Assembly (NCBI GenBank): GCA_036504055.1
Contig: DASXVU010000047.1
Location: 85,897 to 149,896 of the forward strand
From: Methanomassiliicoccales archaeon
Lineage (GTDB): Archaea; Thermoplasmatota; Thermoplasmata; Methanomassiliicoccales; UBA472
Direction of reading: 5' to 3'
DNA: 64,000 bases
Below are positions 1 through 9,800 of the stretch, one piece after another. The translations under genes and the position numbers were made by a program. The notes under the pieces are model-generated. The model was not told where the DNA came from. It saw nothing but the letters and a program-made list of their open reading frames with translations, and ran no database searches. The stretch's first letter is position 1. Each line of letters starts with the position of its first letter.

Positions 1-1073
1 ACAGCCTCCGCAATTCCCTCGATCGGCCTGGGATAGACCACTGCCGCCTTCTTGTTGATCATAAGGTAAATCTCCTGACCTAAGTGATACAGGTTTCCAT
101 CCGATGTCGGAACATCGAAATCCATCCTGTCTTGACTGTCTGCCATGGATTGAATGTGCCAGTAAGTTCCCATGTAGGTAATGGTGTTTATGGTCGCGTG
201 CAATCCGCTGGTAAAGGGGAAAACGAACTCCGGACGCACCGAGACGACCACCGGATCGCCTGGCCTCATGGTGGAGTTCAATACCTCCACCAGGGAATCG
301 TCCCTGAGAGCTACCTTGGTAATGCCATCGTTCACGGATATTATCCAACCCTCCAGCAGGTTGGTCTCGCCGATGAAGTTGGCGGTGAATATCTTGTGCG
401 GCTTGGAGTATAGCTGCTCCGGTGTGCCTATCTCCACCACCGATCCAGTTTTCATCAGGACGATCCGGTCGGAGACCGACATCGCCTCGTCCTGATCATG
501 GGTGACGTGCACGGTGGTTATTCCCAGTGATTTCACTAGGCGCCTCAATTCGTATCTGAGGTCAACGCGGACACGGGCATCCAGCGCTGAGAGGGGCTCA
601 TCCAGCAGGATCACCTTCGAACCGGTGGCCAGTGCCCGGGCCAGCGACGCCTTTTGCTGCTCTCCGCCGCACAGCTCGTTGGGGAACATGTCCATCTTTT
701 CCAGCAGCTTGACCAGCTCCAGATACTTATGAGCGATGCCGTCCTGCTCTTCCACCTCCTTGCCCATCACCCGGGGGGAATATGACACATTGTCCTTGAC
801 GGTGAGATTGGGGAAGAGGGCGATGTTCTGGAACACATACCCGATGTCCCGGTCCTCGATGGGCACACCGTTCATGTCCTTGCCGCCGATTGTGACCGTC
901 CCTTCGGTCGGGGTGATGATCCCAGCTATCATGCGAATGAGCGTGGTCTTACCGCATCCCGACGGACCGAGTATGGTGATGTATTCTCCCTCCTCGATCC
1001 GGAGGTCCACACGGTCCACCGCCGCCAGCTTTCCGTAGTATTTGGAAACGCCCTTCAATTCGATGGCCGGCAT
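1..1073 (-). CDS. ABC transporter ATP-binding protein, cut by the left window edge
   Basis: ATPase subunit of an importer; hydrolyses ATP at the inner face of the membrane. At least 357 codons are open from an ATG whose A is shared with the TAA of the upstream ATPase gene (TAATG overlap), so it is co-translated with it. Seen: Walker A GPSGCGKTT near residue 36, Q-loop region YVFQN, Walker B ILLDEP followed by the D-loop ALDA, and the switch histidine in HVTHDQDEA. The signature loop reads LCGGEQQ instead of the usual LSGGQ, so Ser is replaced by Cys and the last Gln by Glu, followed by Gln. The C-terminal part after about residue 235 looks like a TOBE-type accessory domain. It is the third gene of the operon; the true C-terminus lies outside the window. 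Family assignment is firm, substrate is not. Confidence 0.93.
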   Translation of the reverse strand, partial: MPAIELKGVSKYYGKLAAVDRVDLRIEEGEYITILGPSGCGKTTLIRMIAGIITPTEGTVTIGGKDMNGVPIEDRDIGYVFQNIALFPNLTVKDNVSYSPRVMGKEVEEQDGIAHKYLELVKLLEKMDMFPNELCGGEQQKASLARALATGSKVILLDEPLSALDARVRVDLRYELRRLVKSLGITTVHVTHDQDEAMSVSDRIVLMKTGSVVEIGTPEQLYSKPHKIFTANFIGETNLLEGWIISVNDGITKVALRDDSLVEVLNSTMRPGDPVVVSVRPEFVFPFTSGLHATINTITYMGTYWHIQSMADSQDRMDFDVPTSDGNLYHLGQEIYLMINKKAAVVYPRPIEGIAEA

Positions 1074-2161
1074 TATTCCACCTTCAGCTCCTCTTCGAGT
1101 CCCTTTTCCGGCATCTTGAAGACCGTCGCCTTGTCCCAGTTCCATCTGATGTTGACCTTGTCCCCCTTCGATATCTTGCCCATGCGCCATGAAGGGACCT
1201 TGGCTGAGAAACGACCGATACCTTCCACGGCTACGTCGACGTGCAGGTTGCGGCCTTCGAACAGGATGCGCTCTATGGTGCCGGAGAAGAACCCTGGCTG
1301 ATCCCGGTACACCTCGGTATTGCCCACCTTGATACCGACCACCGCCTCCTCATCGATATCGATGTTGGAAGGTCTTGCCTCAACCTCAAAACGACCGTTC
1401 GTCACCCTTGTCGATTCCCTTTTCTGTACCACTCTTCCAACGAAGAAATTGGATTGACCTACGAAGTTGGCGATGAACGGGGAGTTCGGGTGATCGAACA
1501 CTTCTGCCGGTGTTCCGATCTGTAGTATCCTCCCGTCCCTAATCACCGCTATGCGGTCCGCCATCACCATTGCCTCGTCCTGATCGTGCGTGACGTGCAC
1601 GGTGGTGATCCCTAGGGCCTTGGCCAGGGAACGGAGCTCGTATCTCAGGCTTATCCTCAACCTGGCATCGAGCGCCCTTAGTGGCTCATCCAGCAACAGG
1701 ATGTCCGCGCCAGATGCCATCGCCCTTGCCAAAGCGGTACGCTGCTGCATGCCCCCGCTGAGCTCCCTCGGATAGGCGTCCGCCCGGGTGGTGAGCCGGA
1801 CCATGTCCAGCATGTCGGATAGGGTCCTGACCTTCTCCTCCTCCGTTTCCCTATTTATCTCCGGGCCGAACAGTATGTTCTCCGCCACCGTGAGCTGCGG
1901 GAACAATGAATAGGTCTGTGACAGCAGAACGGCCTTCCTGTCCTCTGGTTCCACCTTGCCCATGTCCTTCCCGTCGAACTTGACGCTCCCGGAATCTGGT
2001 TTGATGAGCCCGGCAAGCACCCGCAACGTGGTGGTCTTTCCCGCCCCGGTCGGCCCCAGGAGACACAGGTACTCGCCGTTCTTCACCTCCAGGTCCAGGC
2101 CATCGGCCGCCTTGATCGAGCCGTACGATTTCTTGATGGCTTTCAGTTCGATGGACGGCAT
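1073..2161 (-). CDS. ABC transporter ATP-binding protein with TOBE-like C-terminus
   Basis: Second ATPase of the same importer, 362 residues. Seen: Walker A GPTGAGKTT near residue 36, canonical signature LSGGMQQR, Walker B ILLDEPLRALDA, switch His in HVTHDQDEA, and a C-terminal beta-rich stretch (about 235-350) typical of the TOBE regulatory domain of iron, molybdate and spermidine-type importer ATPases. Its ATG overlaps the TGA of the permease gene (ATGA) and its TAA overlaps the ATG of the next ATPase, so the three genes form one tight operon. Having two distinct ATPases beside a single double permease suggests they pair as a heterodimer; that is inference. Substrate unknown; tungstate/molybdate, sulfate, iron or thiamine are all compatible. 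Confidence 0.93.
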   Translation of the reverse strand: MPSIELKAIKKSYGSIKAADGLDLEVKNGEYLCLLGPTGAGKTTTLRVLAGLIKPDSGSVKFDGKDMGKVEPEDRKAVLLSQTYSLFPQLTVAENILFGPEINRETEEEKVRTLSDMLDMVRLTTRADAYPRELSGGMQQRTALARAMASGADILLLDEPLRALDARLRISLRYELRSLAKALGITTVHVTHDQDEAMVMADRIAVIRDGRILQIGTPAEVFDHPNSPFIANFVGQSNFFVGRVVQKRESTRVTNGRFEVEARPSNIDIDEEAVVGIKVGNTEVYRDQPGFFSGTIERILFEGRNLHVDVAVEGIGRFSAKVPSWRMGKISKGDKVNIRWNWDKATVFKMPEKGLEEELKVE

Positions 2162-3792
2162 CAGCTCGCCTCCGTCTTCCTGCGGGTGATGTAGCGCAGG
2201 CCGAGCATGAATACGAAAGAGACCACTATGAGCACTATGCAGGCCAGACCAGCTGTGTAATAGGCATGTTGCTTACTGATAAGGGCGACGATATAGACCG
2301 GAGCCGTGTTCGCCGAAGCCACAACCGCCTGGGTCGCCCCGGTCTCGCCCAGGCTCCGGGTGAAGGCCATGATCGATCCGGCAAGTATGGATGCCTTGAT
2401 CATCGGATACAGCACCCGGCGGAACGCCTGCACAGGCCTGGCGCCCAGGGTCCTGGCCGTCTCCTCGTAGGAAGGATCGACCTCCTCCACGGCACCGGCC
2501 ACGTTCCGGACCACCAGCGGATAGGTGAAAGCCACATGGGCCAGGATGATCAACAGCACATCCACGGTGGGTATCAGGTTCTGGCCGGTCCAGAAGACGC
2601 CGAGAGAGTAACCAAGAGCGGCGGTGGGAACGATCAGCGGCACATTGACCAGCACGTCGAGGACCCCAGAGAACTTGGTGGTACGGTGTCTGGCGATGTA
2701 CAGGGCAAGCGGCACTCCCAGGACGATGTCGATCAGAGTGACCACGCCGGCGATCACGAATGAATAGGCAAGACTGTCCCAGAACCGGGACCAGTCGGAT
2801 GACGTGGGACTGGCCGTCGCAACATAGGAGAAGATGAAGAACGAAGGGATGAGAACGAGGATTATCAAGAATATCGTGGCCGAGCCGTCCTTGAGCTTCG
2901 GCACGAAGCCTCGGGAGAGGATCCGTTCCCACTTTGGCCAGACCTTTCCCTTGGGAAGCTTGACCTTCATGACCGCCAGCTTCAAGATCACCAAGAGCGC
3001 CAAGGCGAAGATGATGAGCAGGATGCTGACGAACGCCAGCGGGGCGGTGAGGTCCGGGTGGGTAACCAGGAGAGGCTTCCAGGTCCCGATGATGGTAGGT
3101 CCGGTCTGGAACCCTTGGGAACTGGCCATGGTGGACAGCGCGATCATCGTTCCTCCGGTCTCGGAAAGGGAACGAGCGAAGCAGAGGATGATGCCGGTGA
3201 CCAGGCCGGCGCGGAACAGGGGCAGGGTGATGGTGCGGGCGGCGGTGAGCTTGCTCGCACCCAAGGTCTGTCCAGCGGTCTCGTAGGTGGTATCGATCTG
3301 CTCCAGAATCGCTGCCAGCGAGCGGACCATGTACGGATACGAGAAGACGATGTGGAGAAGGATGATGAGCAACATGGGACTGGTGACCAGGCCCAGACCG
3401 GGCGAGCTCAGGCTTGCCGGAGTGACCGCCCAAAAGATCGCGGCCGAAAAACCCAACGCTGCCGTCGGCACCGCCAAAGGCATATCGATCAGGGTGTCCA
3501 GCAATTGTTTCCCGCGGAACTTCTTCCTCACCAGTATCCAGGCCATCGGCAGCCCCACGAGGAAATCGATAAGCGTGACGATGGCGGCGATCTCGAAGGA
3601 GGCCAGGATGGCGTTGATGATGAGGGTCATCATCGCCGGATCGTTCAATACGTGCGTCTGGATATCTCCCCAGTTGGTGAAGGCATAGGATAGGATCCAG
3701 ACCGTAGGGAGTATCACGAAGACGAGGAAAAAGACGATAATGAAACCGGTCCAGCCCTTGCGGAAGCGCCTGCCACTTACTAGATCGACCAA
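2161..3792 (-). CDS. ABC transporter permease with two fused membrane domains
   Basis: Membrane channel of the importer, 543 residues, made of two homologous six-helix halves. Each half carries an EAA-type coupling loop: YETAGQTLGA at about 170-179 and YEETARTLGA at about 442-451, each followed by a helix ending in RSLSETGGT or RSLGETGAT. Double permeases of this build are known in the Fe3+, thiamine and phosphonate-type groups; the ETGxT ending also recalls the EFGAT of molybdate/tungstate/sulfate permeases. The reading frame has no ATG near its beginning; TTG is the assumed start, and a good TATA box lies about 60 nt upstream. First gene of the operon. No substrate-binding protein gene is visible; it may lie left of the window. 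Confidence 0.9.
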   Translation of the reverse strand: MVDLVSGRRFRKGWTGFIIVFFLVFVILPTVWILSYAFTNWGDIQTHVLNDPAMMTLIINAILASFEIAAIVTLIDFLVGLPMAWILVRKKFRGKQLLDTLIDMPLAVPTAALGFSAAIFWAVTPASLSSPGLGLVTSPMLLIILLHIVFSYPYMVRSLAAILEQIDTTYETAGQTLGASKLTAARTITLPLFRAGLVTGIILCFARSLSETGGTMIALSTMASSQGFQTGPTIIGTWKPLLVTHPDLTAPLAFVSILLIIFALALLVILKLAVMKVKLPKGKVWPKWERILSRGFVPKLKDGSATIFLIILVLIPSFFIFSYVATASPTSSDWSRFWDSLAYSFVIAGVVTLIDIVLGVPLALYIARHRTTKFSGVLDVLVNVPLIVPTAALGYSLGVFWTGQNLIPTVDVLLIILAHVAFTYPLVVRNVAGAVEEVDPSYEETARTLGARPVQAFRRVLYPMIKASILAGSIMAFTRSLGETGATQAVVASANTAPVYIVALISKQHAYYTAGLACIVLIVVSFVFMLGLRYITRRKTEAS

Positions 3793-3852
3793 TTTGTCGA
3801 GTGGTTTGCGTTCCAGCCTGATCCCGCCTCGGACCGGGGAATTGTATCAGCG

Positions 3853-3862
3853 GATATATACC
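3853..3862 (-). promoter_or_regulatory. TATA box of the ABC importer operon
   Basis: On the minus strand the sequence reads GGTATATATC, a strong archaeal TATA element in an otherwise GC-rich gap. It lies about 60 nt before the TTG taken as start of the permease, which predicts a leader of some 35-40 nt. The 127-base gap holds nothing else recognisable. Confidence 0.5.
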
Positions 3863-3919
3863 TGCCGTGAGGCCCCTTATCCTTATCGTTAGAATATACT
3901 TCAGGCGGAGAGACCTTAC

Positions 3920-4885
3920 TCACTTGTTGCCCAGTATGACGTCGATGGCGCCTGGGTCCTTTTCAACCACAAACCCTGGCCCAATGAGCGAGTTGGTCAC
4001 AACGGCTCCGGGGCGCACGGTCGCTCCCCGCATGAGCACGCTATTGGATACCACGGCGCCAGCCCCGATGGTCACGTCCTTCTCGGCAAAGACATAGGGC
4101 CCTACCGAACACGAGTCCAGCTTGGCGCCGGCCAGGTTCAGCGGTTCCACCAGCTTGACGTTGCCGTTTAGGAAGGGGGGCTGATCATTCTTTGGCCTGA
4201 GGTCCATCAATGTCCTCTGGGCCTTCAGGTAGCTTTCCCTGGTCCCGCAGTCCACCCAGTAGCCTCCGTACTGGTAGCCATATAGACCTTGATCGAGCAC
4301 CTTCGGGAACACTTCCTTCTCGATCGATACGGATCCCTTGCCGATGTTGTCCAACATGTCCGGCTCGAAGACGTACACACCGGCATTGATCATGTTCGAG
4401 ACGGCCTCTGCCAGGGACGGCTTCTCCTGGAAGATCGTGATCCGGTTGTCCTGGTCCAGTCCGACCACTCCGAAAGCGGTCGGGTTCTCCACCTGCCAGA
4501 GCGAGATGGTCCCGATCCCGCCCTTCTCCCGGTGATACTTCACCATGGAGTCGATGTCGATGGAGGTGAGCACGTCTCCGTTGATGACGATGAACGTGTC
4601 ATCCAGGTGCTCTTCCACGTTCTTGACCGCCCCTCCAGTTCCCAGGGGTGTCGTCTCGTTGACCAGGATGATCTTCCTGCCGCAGTCGTTGACCCGGAAG
4701 TATTCCTCCAGGACGTCCTTCATGTAGCTTACTGCCAGCACGACCGTGTCGACGCGGGGCGGCAATGAATCGATGATATGCATGACGAGCGGCTTTCCCA
4801 CCAAAGGCACCAGGGGCTTGGGTGTTTTGTAAGTGATAGGTCTGAGCCGTGTTCCAAGACCGCCAGCGAGAATTACTGCCTTCAT
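3920..4885 (-). CDS. Sugar-1-phosphate nucleotidyltransferase
   Basis: Joins a sugar 1-phosphate to a nucleotide (glucose-1-P thymidylyltransferase or mannose-1-P guanylyltransferase type), supplying activated sugars for surface glycans. Seen in 321 residues: the N-terminal pyrophosphorylase signature LAGGLGTRLRPIT at 6-18 with the substrate loop KTPKPLVPL just after, a metal-binding NGDV near 98-101, EKPS near 153, and a C-terminal part from about 230 with hexapeptide-like repeats (GAGAVV, RPGAVV) forming a short left-handed beta-helix. The exact sugar cannot be told from sequence. It follows the Lsm gene on the same strand after 58 bases, so the two may be co-transcribed. Confidence 0.9.
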   Translation of the reverse strand: MKAVILAGGLGTRLRPITYKTPKPLVPLVGKPLVMHIIDSLPPRVDTVVLAVSYMKDVLEEYFRVNDCGRKIILVNETTPLGTGGAVKNVEEHLDDTFIVINGDVLTSIDIDSMVKYHREKGGIGTISLWQVENPTAFGVVGLDQDNRITIFQEKPSLAEAVSNMINAGVYVFEPDMLDNIGKGSVSIEKEVFPKVLDQGLYGYQYGGYWVDCGTRESYLKAQRTLMDLRPKNDQPPFLNGNVKLVEPLNLAGAKLDSCSVGPYVFAEKDVTIGAGAVVSNSVLMRGATVRPGAVVTNSLIGPGFVVEKDPGAIDVILGNK

Positions 4886-4943
4886 TAGGTACTACCCCGC
4901 ATCTGCAGACTGCTTAATGATGGTAAGGATTTGGTCAAGGATT

Positions 4944-5159
4944 TCAGAGCGGAGAGATGCTCACGACGTTGTTGCCGCGAAGAATGACAACGCCCATCCT
5001 GCGGGTCTGGTCGGCGGTGCGCTCCTCGGTGTCTTCGAGGACCATGTTCATGTATTCGTCATAGCCCGTGAGCTTTCCCTCCAACACCCTGCTGTCCTTC
5101 AGTAGAAGGGAGATCTTTTTGTTGAGGGACTTCTCGAGCAGCGCAAGCGGCATCACCAT
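4944..5159 (-). CDS. Archaeal Sm-like (Lsm) RNA-binding protein
   Basis: Small RNA-binding protein of 71 residues, the usual Lsm length; family members assemble into hexameric or heptameric rings that bind U-rich RNA. Seen: the Sm1 motif with LEGKLTGYDEYMNMVLEDTEE (positions about 26-46) and the Sm2 motif ILRGNNVVSISP at 58-69, with the expected RG(N/D) turn. Two ATGs lie at the beginning (Met1 and Met3). A TATA box sits about 35-40 nt upstream, giving a very short leader. Confidence 0.95.
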   Translation of the reverse strand: MVMPLALLEKSLNKKISLLLKDSRVLEGKLTGYDEYMNMVLEDTEERTADQTRRMGVVILRGNNVVSISPL

Positions 5160-5190
5160 TTATATCACTCAGGCCACGGATTGAGGCTGA

Positions 5191-5203
5191 CCAATTTAAA
5201 GCT
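5191..5203 (-). promoter_or_regulatory. BRE/TATA element of the Lsm gene
   Basis: The minus strand reads GAAAAGCTTTAAATTGG across this site: a purine-rich BRE-like stretch followed by TTTAAATT. The centre lies about 38 nt before the Lsm ATG, the normal archaeal spacing for a short-leader transcript. Confidence 0.55.
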
Positions 5204-5229
5204 TTTCCACGCAAAATATATTTGTTTCC

Positions 5230-5260
5230 GGCCCGCCCCCACCAGAAAGGGGGACGGGCC
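5230..5260 (-). terminator. GC-rich hairpin between the scp operon and Lsm
   Basis: GGCCCGCCCCC and GGGGGACGGGCC form an 11-12 bp stem with one bulge around an 8-base loop. On the minus strand it follows the small gene at the end of the smc-scp operon and precedes AT-rich sequence, so it may end that transcript. It is not followed by a clean T run, so the role is only probable. Confidence 0.45.
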
Positions 5261-5288
5261 AGAGTTTGGAGGTTCTTTCATCGTTAGT

Positions 5289-5462
5289 TCATTTTTTCAA
5301 GGAGACATAGGGATATCCGGTCCATGAGCCGACCGGATTCGAACCGTCGTTCCGGGAGTCTATCTCGGTCACCACCACCCCATTGTTCGATGAACGCCCT
5401 TTGTCATATGTGGGTGAGGCGGGGATACGTTCCAGGTTCCAGTTCGGCATTTTGGGATTCAT
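5289..5462 (-). CDS. Small unknown protein translationally coupled to scpB
   Basis: A 57-residue reading frame that I do not recognise. Its ATG overlaps the TGA of scpB (CAATGAAT), the same kind of coupling that joins the other genes of the operon, which is the main reason to believe it. An alternative upstream start inside scpB would add nine residues. The product has no hydrophobic stretch, no cysteines and many Asn, Ser, Pro and Gly; the C-terminal half reads VVVTEIDSRNDGSNPVGSWT. It could be a small partner of the SMC complex or an unrelated passenger. A hairpin follows 29 bases after its stop. Confidence 0.5.
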   Translation of the reverse strand: MNPKMPNWNLERIPASPTYDKGRSSNNGVVVTEIDSRNDGSNPVGSWTGYPYVSLKK

Positions 5463-5956
5463 TGTTTCTTTGCGCATGACTCCATCCACTCCTTGATGTC
5501 TTCCTTCCTGGTGCTGATCCCGAAGTATTCGGAGAACTTCTTCGTGGTCGTGAGCAACAGCGTTTGTCCGGTCTTCTTACCTGTGATCAGGCCCAGGTGG
5601 CGAAGGGCCCGTATGTCGTCGTAGACGTTCGATCCCCGCTTCTTTGCCAGGTCGGATTGCAGGATGGGCTGATTATAGGCGATTATGGCTGCGGTCTTGA
5701 CCACCCCGGCGTCCAGCTCCTGCACGGCGTAGCTGGCAGAGAACTGGACATAGTCCTTGCGGAGCTGCATGGAGTACTTCATGCCGGTCTTGAGGACCTC
5801 CATGGCGCATTCTTTTGCCGCATACTCGTCGATGAGCCGCTTCAGGGCCCTCCGGACCGCGTCCTGGGAGATCTGTGCCTTGTCCGCTATCTCTGACACC
5901 TTGACTGGGGAGGGAGAGGAGAACAGTACCGCCTCGACGACCCGGTCGGGGTCCAC
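5459..5956 (-). CDS. scpB: Segregation and condensation protein ScpB
   Basis: Kite-type winged-helix subunit of the SMC condensin complex; family members dimerise and bind the kleisin ScpA. The 165 residues comprise two winged-helix domains: an N-terminal one with VVEAVLFSSPSPVKVSEIA, and a second with the conserved AAIIAYNQPI segment near 88-97 and the RGSNVYDDIRAL recognition-helix region near 106-117. Starts with GTG one base after the scpA stop and overlaps the following small gene by four bases. Position directly after smc and scpA supports the call. Confidence 0.93.
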   Translation of the reverse strand: MDPDRVVEAVLFSSPSPVKVSEIADKAQISQDAVRRALKRLIDEYAAKECAMEVLKTGMKYSMQLRKDYVQFSASYAVQELDAGVVKTAAIIAYNQPILQSDLAKKRGSNVYDDIRALRHLGLITGKKTGQTLLLTTTKKFSEYFGISTRKEDIKEWMESCAKKQ

Positions 5957-5957
5957 T

Positions 5958-6866
5958 TCAGATCACCGCTTTCGCCTGAGGGGCCGGCACGATGTCCGGC
6001 TTTGTCTCTTCGATCGTTCCGATGTCCCACGGCAGCTTGATCTCCAGGAATATCTGGCCAAAGGGCAGGTCATCCTGCCAAAGGGCAATCTTTCCGTACT
6101 TTGCCAGGAACAGCAGGGAAACGAAGACCATTATCCGGTCCTCCTTCTCGCCGTTGAAAAGGTCCTCGATGCATATCGGTCCGTTACCGCATTTCAATAT
6201 GCGGTCCCAGGTCTCAGCCACATCCCTTTCGTGATCTTCCTTGTGGGCTTTGTCGTCGAACTTCTCGTTGGTGAGCTTGAGGGCTTCCCTGGCCTTCTGC
6301 CGGTGGGCCTGTATCTCGGCATCCCGCTTGGCTTCCTCGAAGGCGTCCAGCAGTTCGATGAGCGATACCGGCCGGGTGGTCTGGTGACGGACGGCCTCGG
6401 TGAGGTCGACGCTTCCCGGGATGTCTACATTGATGCTTGCCAGGACCGGATCGTCATACCCTTCCATCGGGTCCATTTCCCAATCGGCGCCCATGGCGTC
6501 CGCAGGCAGCTGCTCGTGGATCGACAGCACCTCTTCGGACTGCATCTTGAGGATGCTCCAGGCCATGAACATCAATTTGCCGGCCACGATGAAGTTGACC
6601 TCCTCGGCGTGCATCTTCTTGGTGTACATCCGGGTGAACTCCATCAGGTTGATGTCCCAGGGATCGTAGTTGTTGGACAACACCAGCTCGAAGACCAGCT
6701 GTACAGAGCGGTCGATGGGGTCGGATGGGACCATCTCGTTGCCGGCCTCTGCCTGCTCCAGCAGCTGCAGGTACCGGTCGATCTTCTCGCTCCTGTCCCC
6801 TTCGTCGATGATCGCTTTCTGAAACATCAGATGGTTGAGAACCATCCCGCTAGTGCCTGCTTCCAT
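5958..6866 (-). CDS. scpA: Segregation and condensation protein ScpA (kleisin)
   Basis: Kleisin subunit that bridges the two SMC heads. At 302 residues it is a normal length. Seen: the N-terminal region with the family pattern DPWDINLMEFTRMY near 93-106, typical of ScpA where it contacts the SMC neck, followed by the conserved GKLMFMAWSILKMQSEE helix; an acidic/charged middle; and a C-terminal winged-helix with EDRIMVFVSLLFLAKYGKI. Its ATG overlaps the TAA of smc (TAATG), and scpB follows after one base, so the three products are made together. Confidence 0.95.
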   Translation of the reverse strand: MEAGTSGMVLNHLMFQKAIIDEGDRSEKIDRYLQLLEQAEAGNEMVPSDPIDRSVQLVFELVLSNNYDPWDINLMEFTRMYTKKMHAEEVNFIVAGKLMFMAWSILKMQSEEVLSIHEQLPADAMGADWEMDPMEGYDDPVLASINVDIPGSVDLTEAVRHQTTRPVSLIELLDAFEEAKRDAEIQAHRQKAREALKLTNEKFDDKAHKEDHERDVAETWDRILKCGNGPICIEDLFNGEKEDRIMVFVSLLFLAKYGKIALWQDDLPFGQIFLEIKLPWDIGTIEETKPDIVPAPQAKAVI

Positions 6867-9800
6867 TATGACCCCTCCTCTAGAACCTTGATCTTCTCTT
6901 CCGGAATCTTGAGTTCCTCGGCCACTTCACGGATGTCCCCCAGGTTCGGCCGTATGATGACGTTGCTAATGCCGCCCTCTGGCTTCGTGACACCGATGAT
7001 GTGGTCGGCCTTGTTCAGCGTGACCTTCCGAAGCGATATCTGGACGAACTGAGCCGTCTTGCTGCTCTTCTTGACCCTCTGCGCCACCATATCAGCGTTG
7101 ACCGCATCCAGGAACATGTCCACCTCATCCAGGAGGTAGAAAGGCGACGGCTGCCACGTCTGCAGCGCGAAGATGAATGCCAGCGCGGTGAGGCTCTTCT
7201 CGCCGCCGGACAGCGCTTCCAGCCGGAGCACCTTCCCGTTGCGTGGCTTGGCCTTCATGATCAGCCCGCCCTCGAACGGTTTCTCCGGGTTCTCCAAAAT
7301 CAGTTCGGCCGCGCCTCCCTGCGACAGGTCGGCGTAGACCTCTTTGAAATTGATATTGACCCCCTCATAGACCTTGAGCAGTCCTACCTTCTTCTTCTCG
7401 TTGAGATCGCCGGTAAGCCGGATCAGGTCGTCGCGCTGGTCCTCCAGGCGCTTCACCTCTCCCTTCAGCTCTATATGCCTGGCGTTCTTCTGCTCATAAT
7501 CCTCGATGGACTTGAGGTTGACGTTGCCCATGGCGGACATGGTCGTTTCGCATCGGGTTATCTCGGACTTGATCTCATCCATCGTAGGCAACGGACGCTT
7601 GGCCGGCAGGTTATGCTGGTGTATCTCCGCATCGAGGTCCTTCAGGGAAGCCTCGGTGGCAACCTGCTTGGTCTTCAGCTGCAATATGAAGTCCCCGGAT
7701 GTATCCACCTTGGTTTGGACAGCGTCCCGCTCGCCCTCCAGGCGGGTCTTCTCCCGGAACGACTGGTCCTTCTTGGCCCGCAACGAGTTCATCTCGTTGC
7801 CCATCGAATCCTCGATCTTCTTCATGGCTGCCAGATCGATCCTGAGCTTGGCCTCCTTGACCTTGGCCTCTTCGACGGCCGCCTTTATGGTGCGGTCCTT
7901 CTCCATCATTTCCTTGTCGAAGGCGTCCAGCTCCTCCAGGCGCTTGTTGTAGAGGGAGACCTGGGTCGAACCCGTGTCCCGCTCCGAGGTCATCTTGGAA
8001 AGTTCGGTATTGACGGTGAGAAGTTCTGCCTGGAGAAGGCGAAGCATGTCCGTAAGCTCCTTGGGCGCGATCTCCATCAGCCGCTTCCTGGCCGTTTCGC
8101 GCTTCATCCGCTCCTCGCCCGTTACCCTAAGCATCGAATCGATATCGGTCGCCAGCTTTATGACGCTGGCATCCGTGGCCGATCGCTCCTTGTTCAATGC
8201 TTCCAAGTCGTCCCGGGATTTCGACAGTTTGGTGCGCGCCTCTTTGAGATTGTTGTCCAGCGCCTCGATCTTGATGGTGTTGCTGCTGCCCGATCCGCTC
8301 AATTCGCGGATCTTGGTTTCCAGTTCGGCGATCTCCGGCCTGAGGATCTTGATCTGTGCGTCCAGACTCGCCGAATGGTCCATCGATTTGGACATCTGCT
8401 CGGCCAACAGCTCGAGCTTTCCCTTGGCCGACGCCCCGAACTTGAGCTGGTTTACCTCTATGGTGCCGCCGACCATGGCACCTGAGGCTTCTATAAGCTC
8501 TCCAGAGCCGGTGACCAGACGCACCCCTCCCATGAGCTTCCTGGCCTGGTCTAAGCTGTCCACCACCACGGTGTCGCCGAACACATACCAGAAAGCAGGC
8601 CTATACCTAGCGTCATAACGTATCAGGTCGATGGCGAAACCCACTGCCTGCTTCTCTGCCAGGAGTGCCTTGCCGCGGGGGTTTCCGTCGAGCATCTTGG
8701 TCAGGGGCAGGAACGTTGCCCTCCCCAGGTTGTTCCGCTTTAGGAATTGTATGGCGGTCGCCGCCACCTCGTCACTGTCGACGATGATCGATTGCATCCT
8801 CGCCCCGGCGGCCACGTTCAAGGCCAGTTCATACTTCGGGTCGATGGTGGCCAGCTCGGCCACGGTTCCGTGGATGCCCTTTATCTCGTGTTTGTCCCGG
8901 GCCTCAAGTATGGCACGGACCGCCCGGTTGTAGCCCCGGGAGGTGTTCTCTGCTGCATCCATTTCGGCCTTCAGGAGGCTGTACTCCCGGGTGATGGATT
9001 TGATCGCCTGTTCCAGCTCGTTCGATTCCCTGGAAAGCTTTGATTCCAGGCTGCGTTTCTGGAAATAGGTGTCCTGGAGCGCTTTCAGCTCGCCAGAGGA
9101 GCTCTTGTCCGACTTGGACAATTCCTTGATCCTCCAGTCGATGTCCTTGACCTCGAATTCCAGTTGGCCTTTGATCTCCTGAAGGGTGTTCATCTCGGAT
9201 GAGATCCGCCTCGACCTTTCCTGTAGACGCTCCTTCTCCAGGACCAGGGCGTGGCCTTTCTCCTCCTTGTCCTTCACCGAGTTCTCCAGCTCGGCCACCT
9301 GCTTTTGCAGCGCGCCAACCTCTGAATCGGAGGCGTTGATCTTATTGGACACTTCTGAAAGTGAGGCATTCCTCTGTGCCAGGATGGTCTTCCTCTGTTC
9401 GATCTGCCCTTCCAGCTCGCCTATCTTTGCGCCAATGGTGGAAATCTGCTCGGTGACCTTCTTGCGTTCTTCCACCTTCTCCAGCAGGGCTTGCTTTATG
9501 TCCTCTATGTCATCGTTGGATCGGGATATAAGGTCTGTCGCCCGGGCCAGCTCGATCTTTGCCGCATCGGACCTTTCCTTGAGCTCCTTGAATTCCTGGC
9601 CGCCCTTTGCCGCTATCTCTGCCTCGAGCTTCGCGGTCATCGCTTCCTGGTCGATTATGGATTTGATCAGGTCGACCTTCCGTTGCCTGAGCGCTTCGAT
9701 CTCGCGGCCATAGGCCTCTATCTGGTTCTTTGCCGCGGTGATCTCCGCCTCCGCCATGTCCTTCTTCTTGTAGGCCATGCTTGACTTGGCCTGGGTGAGA

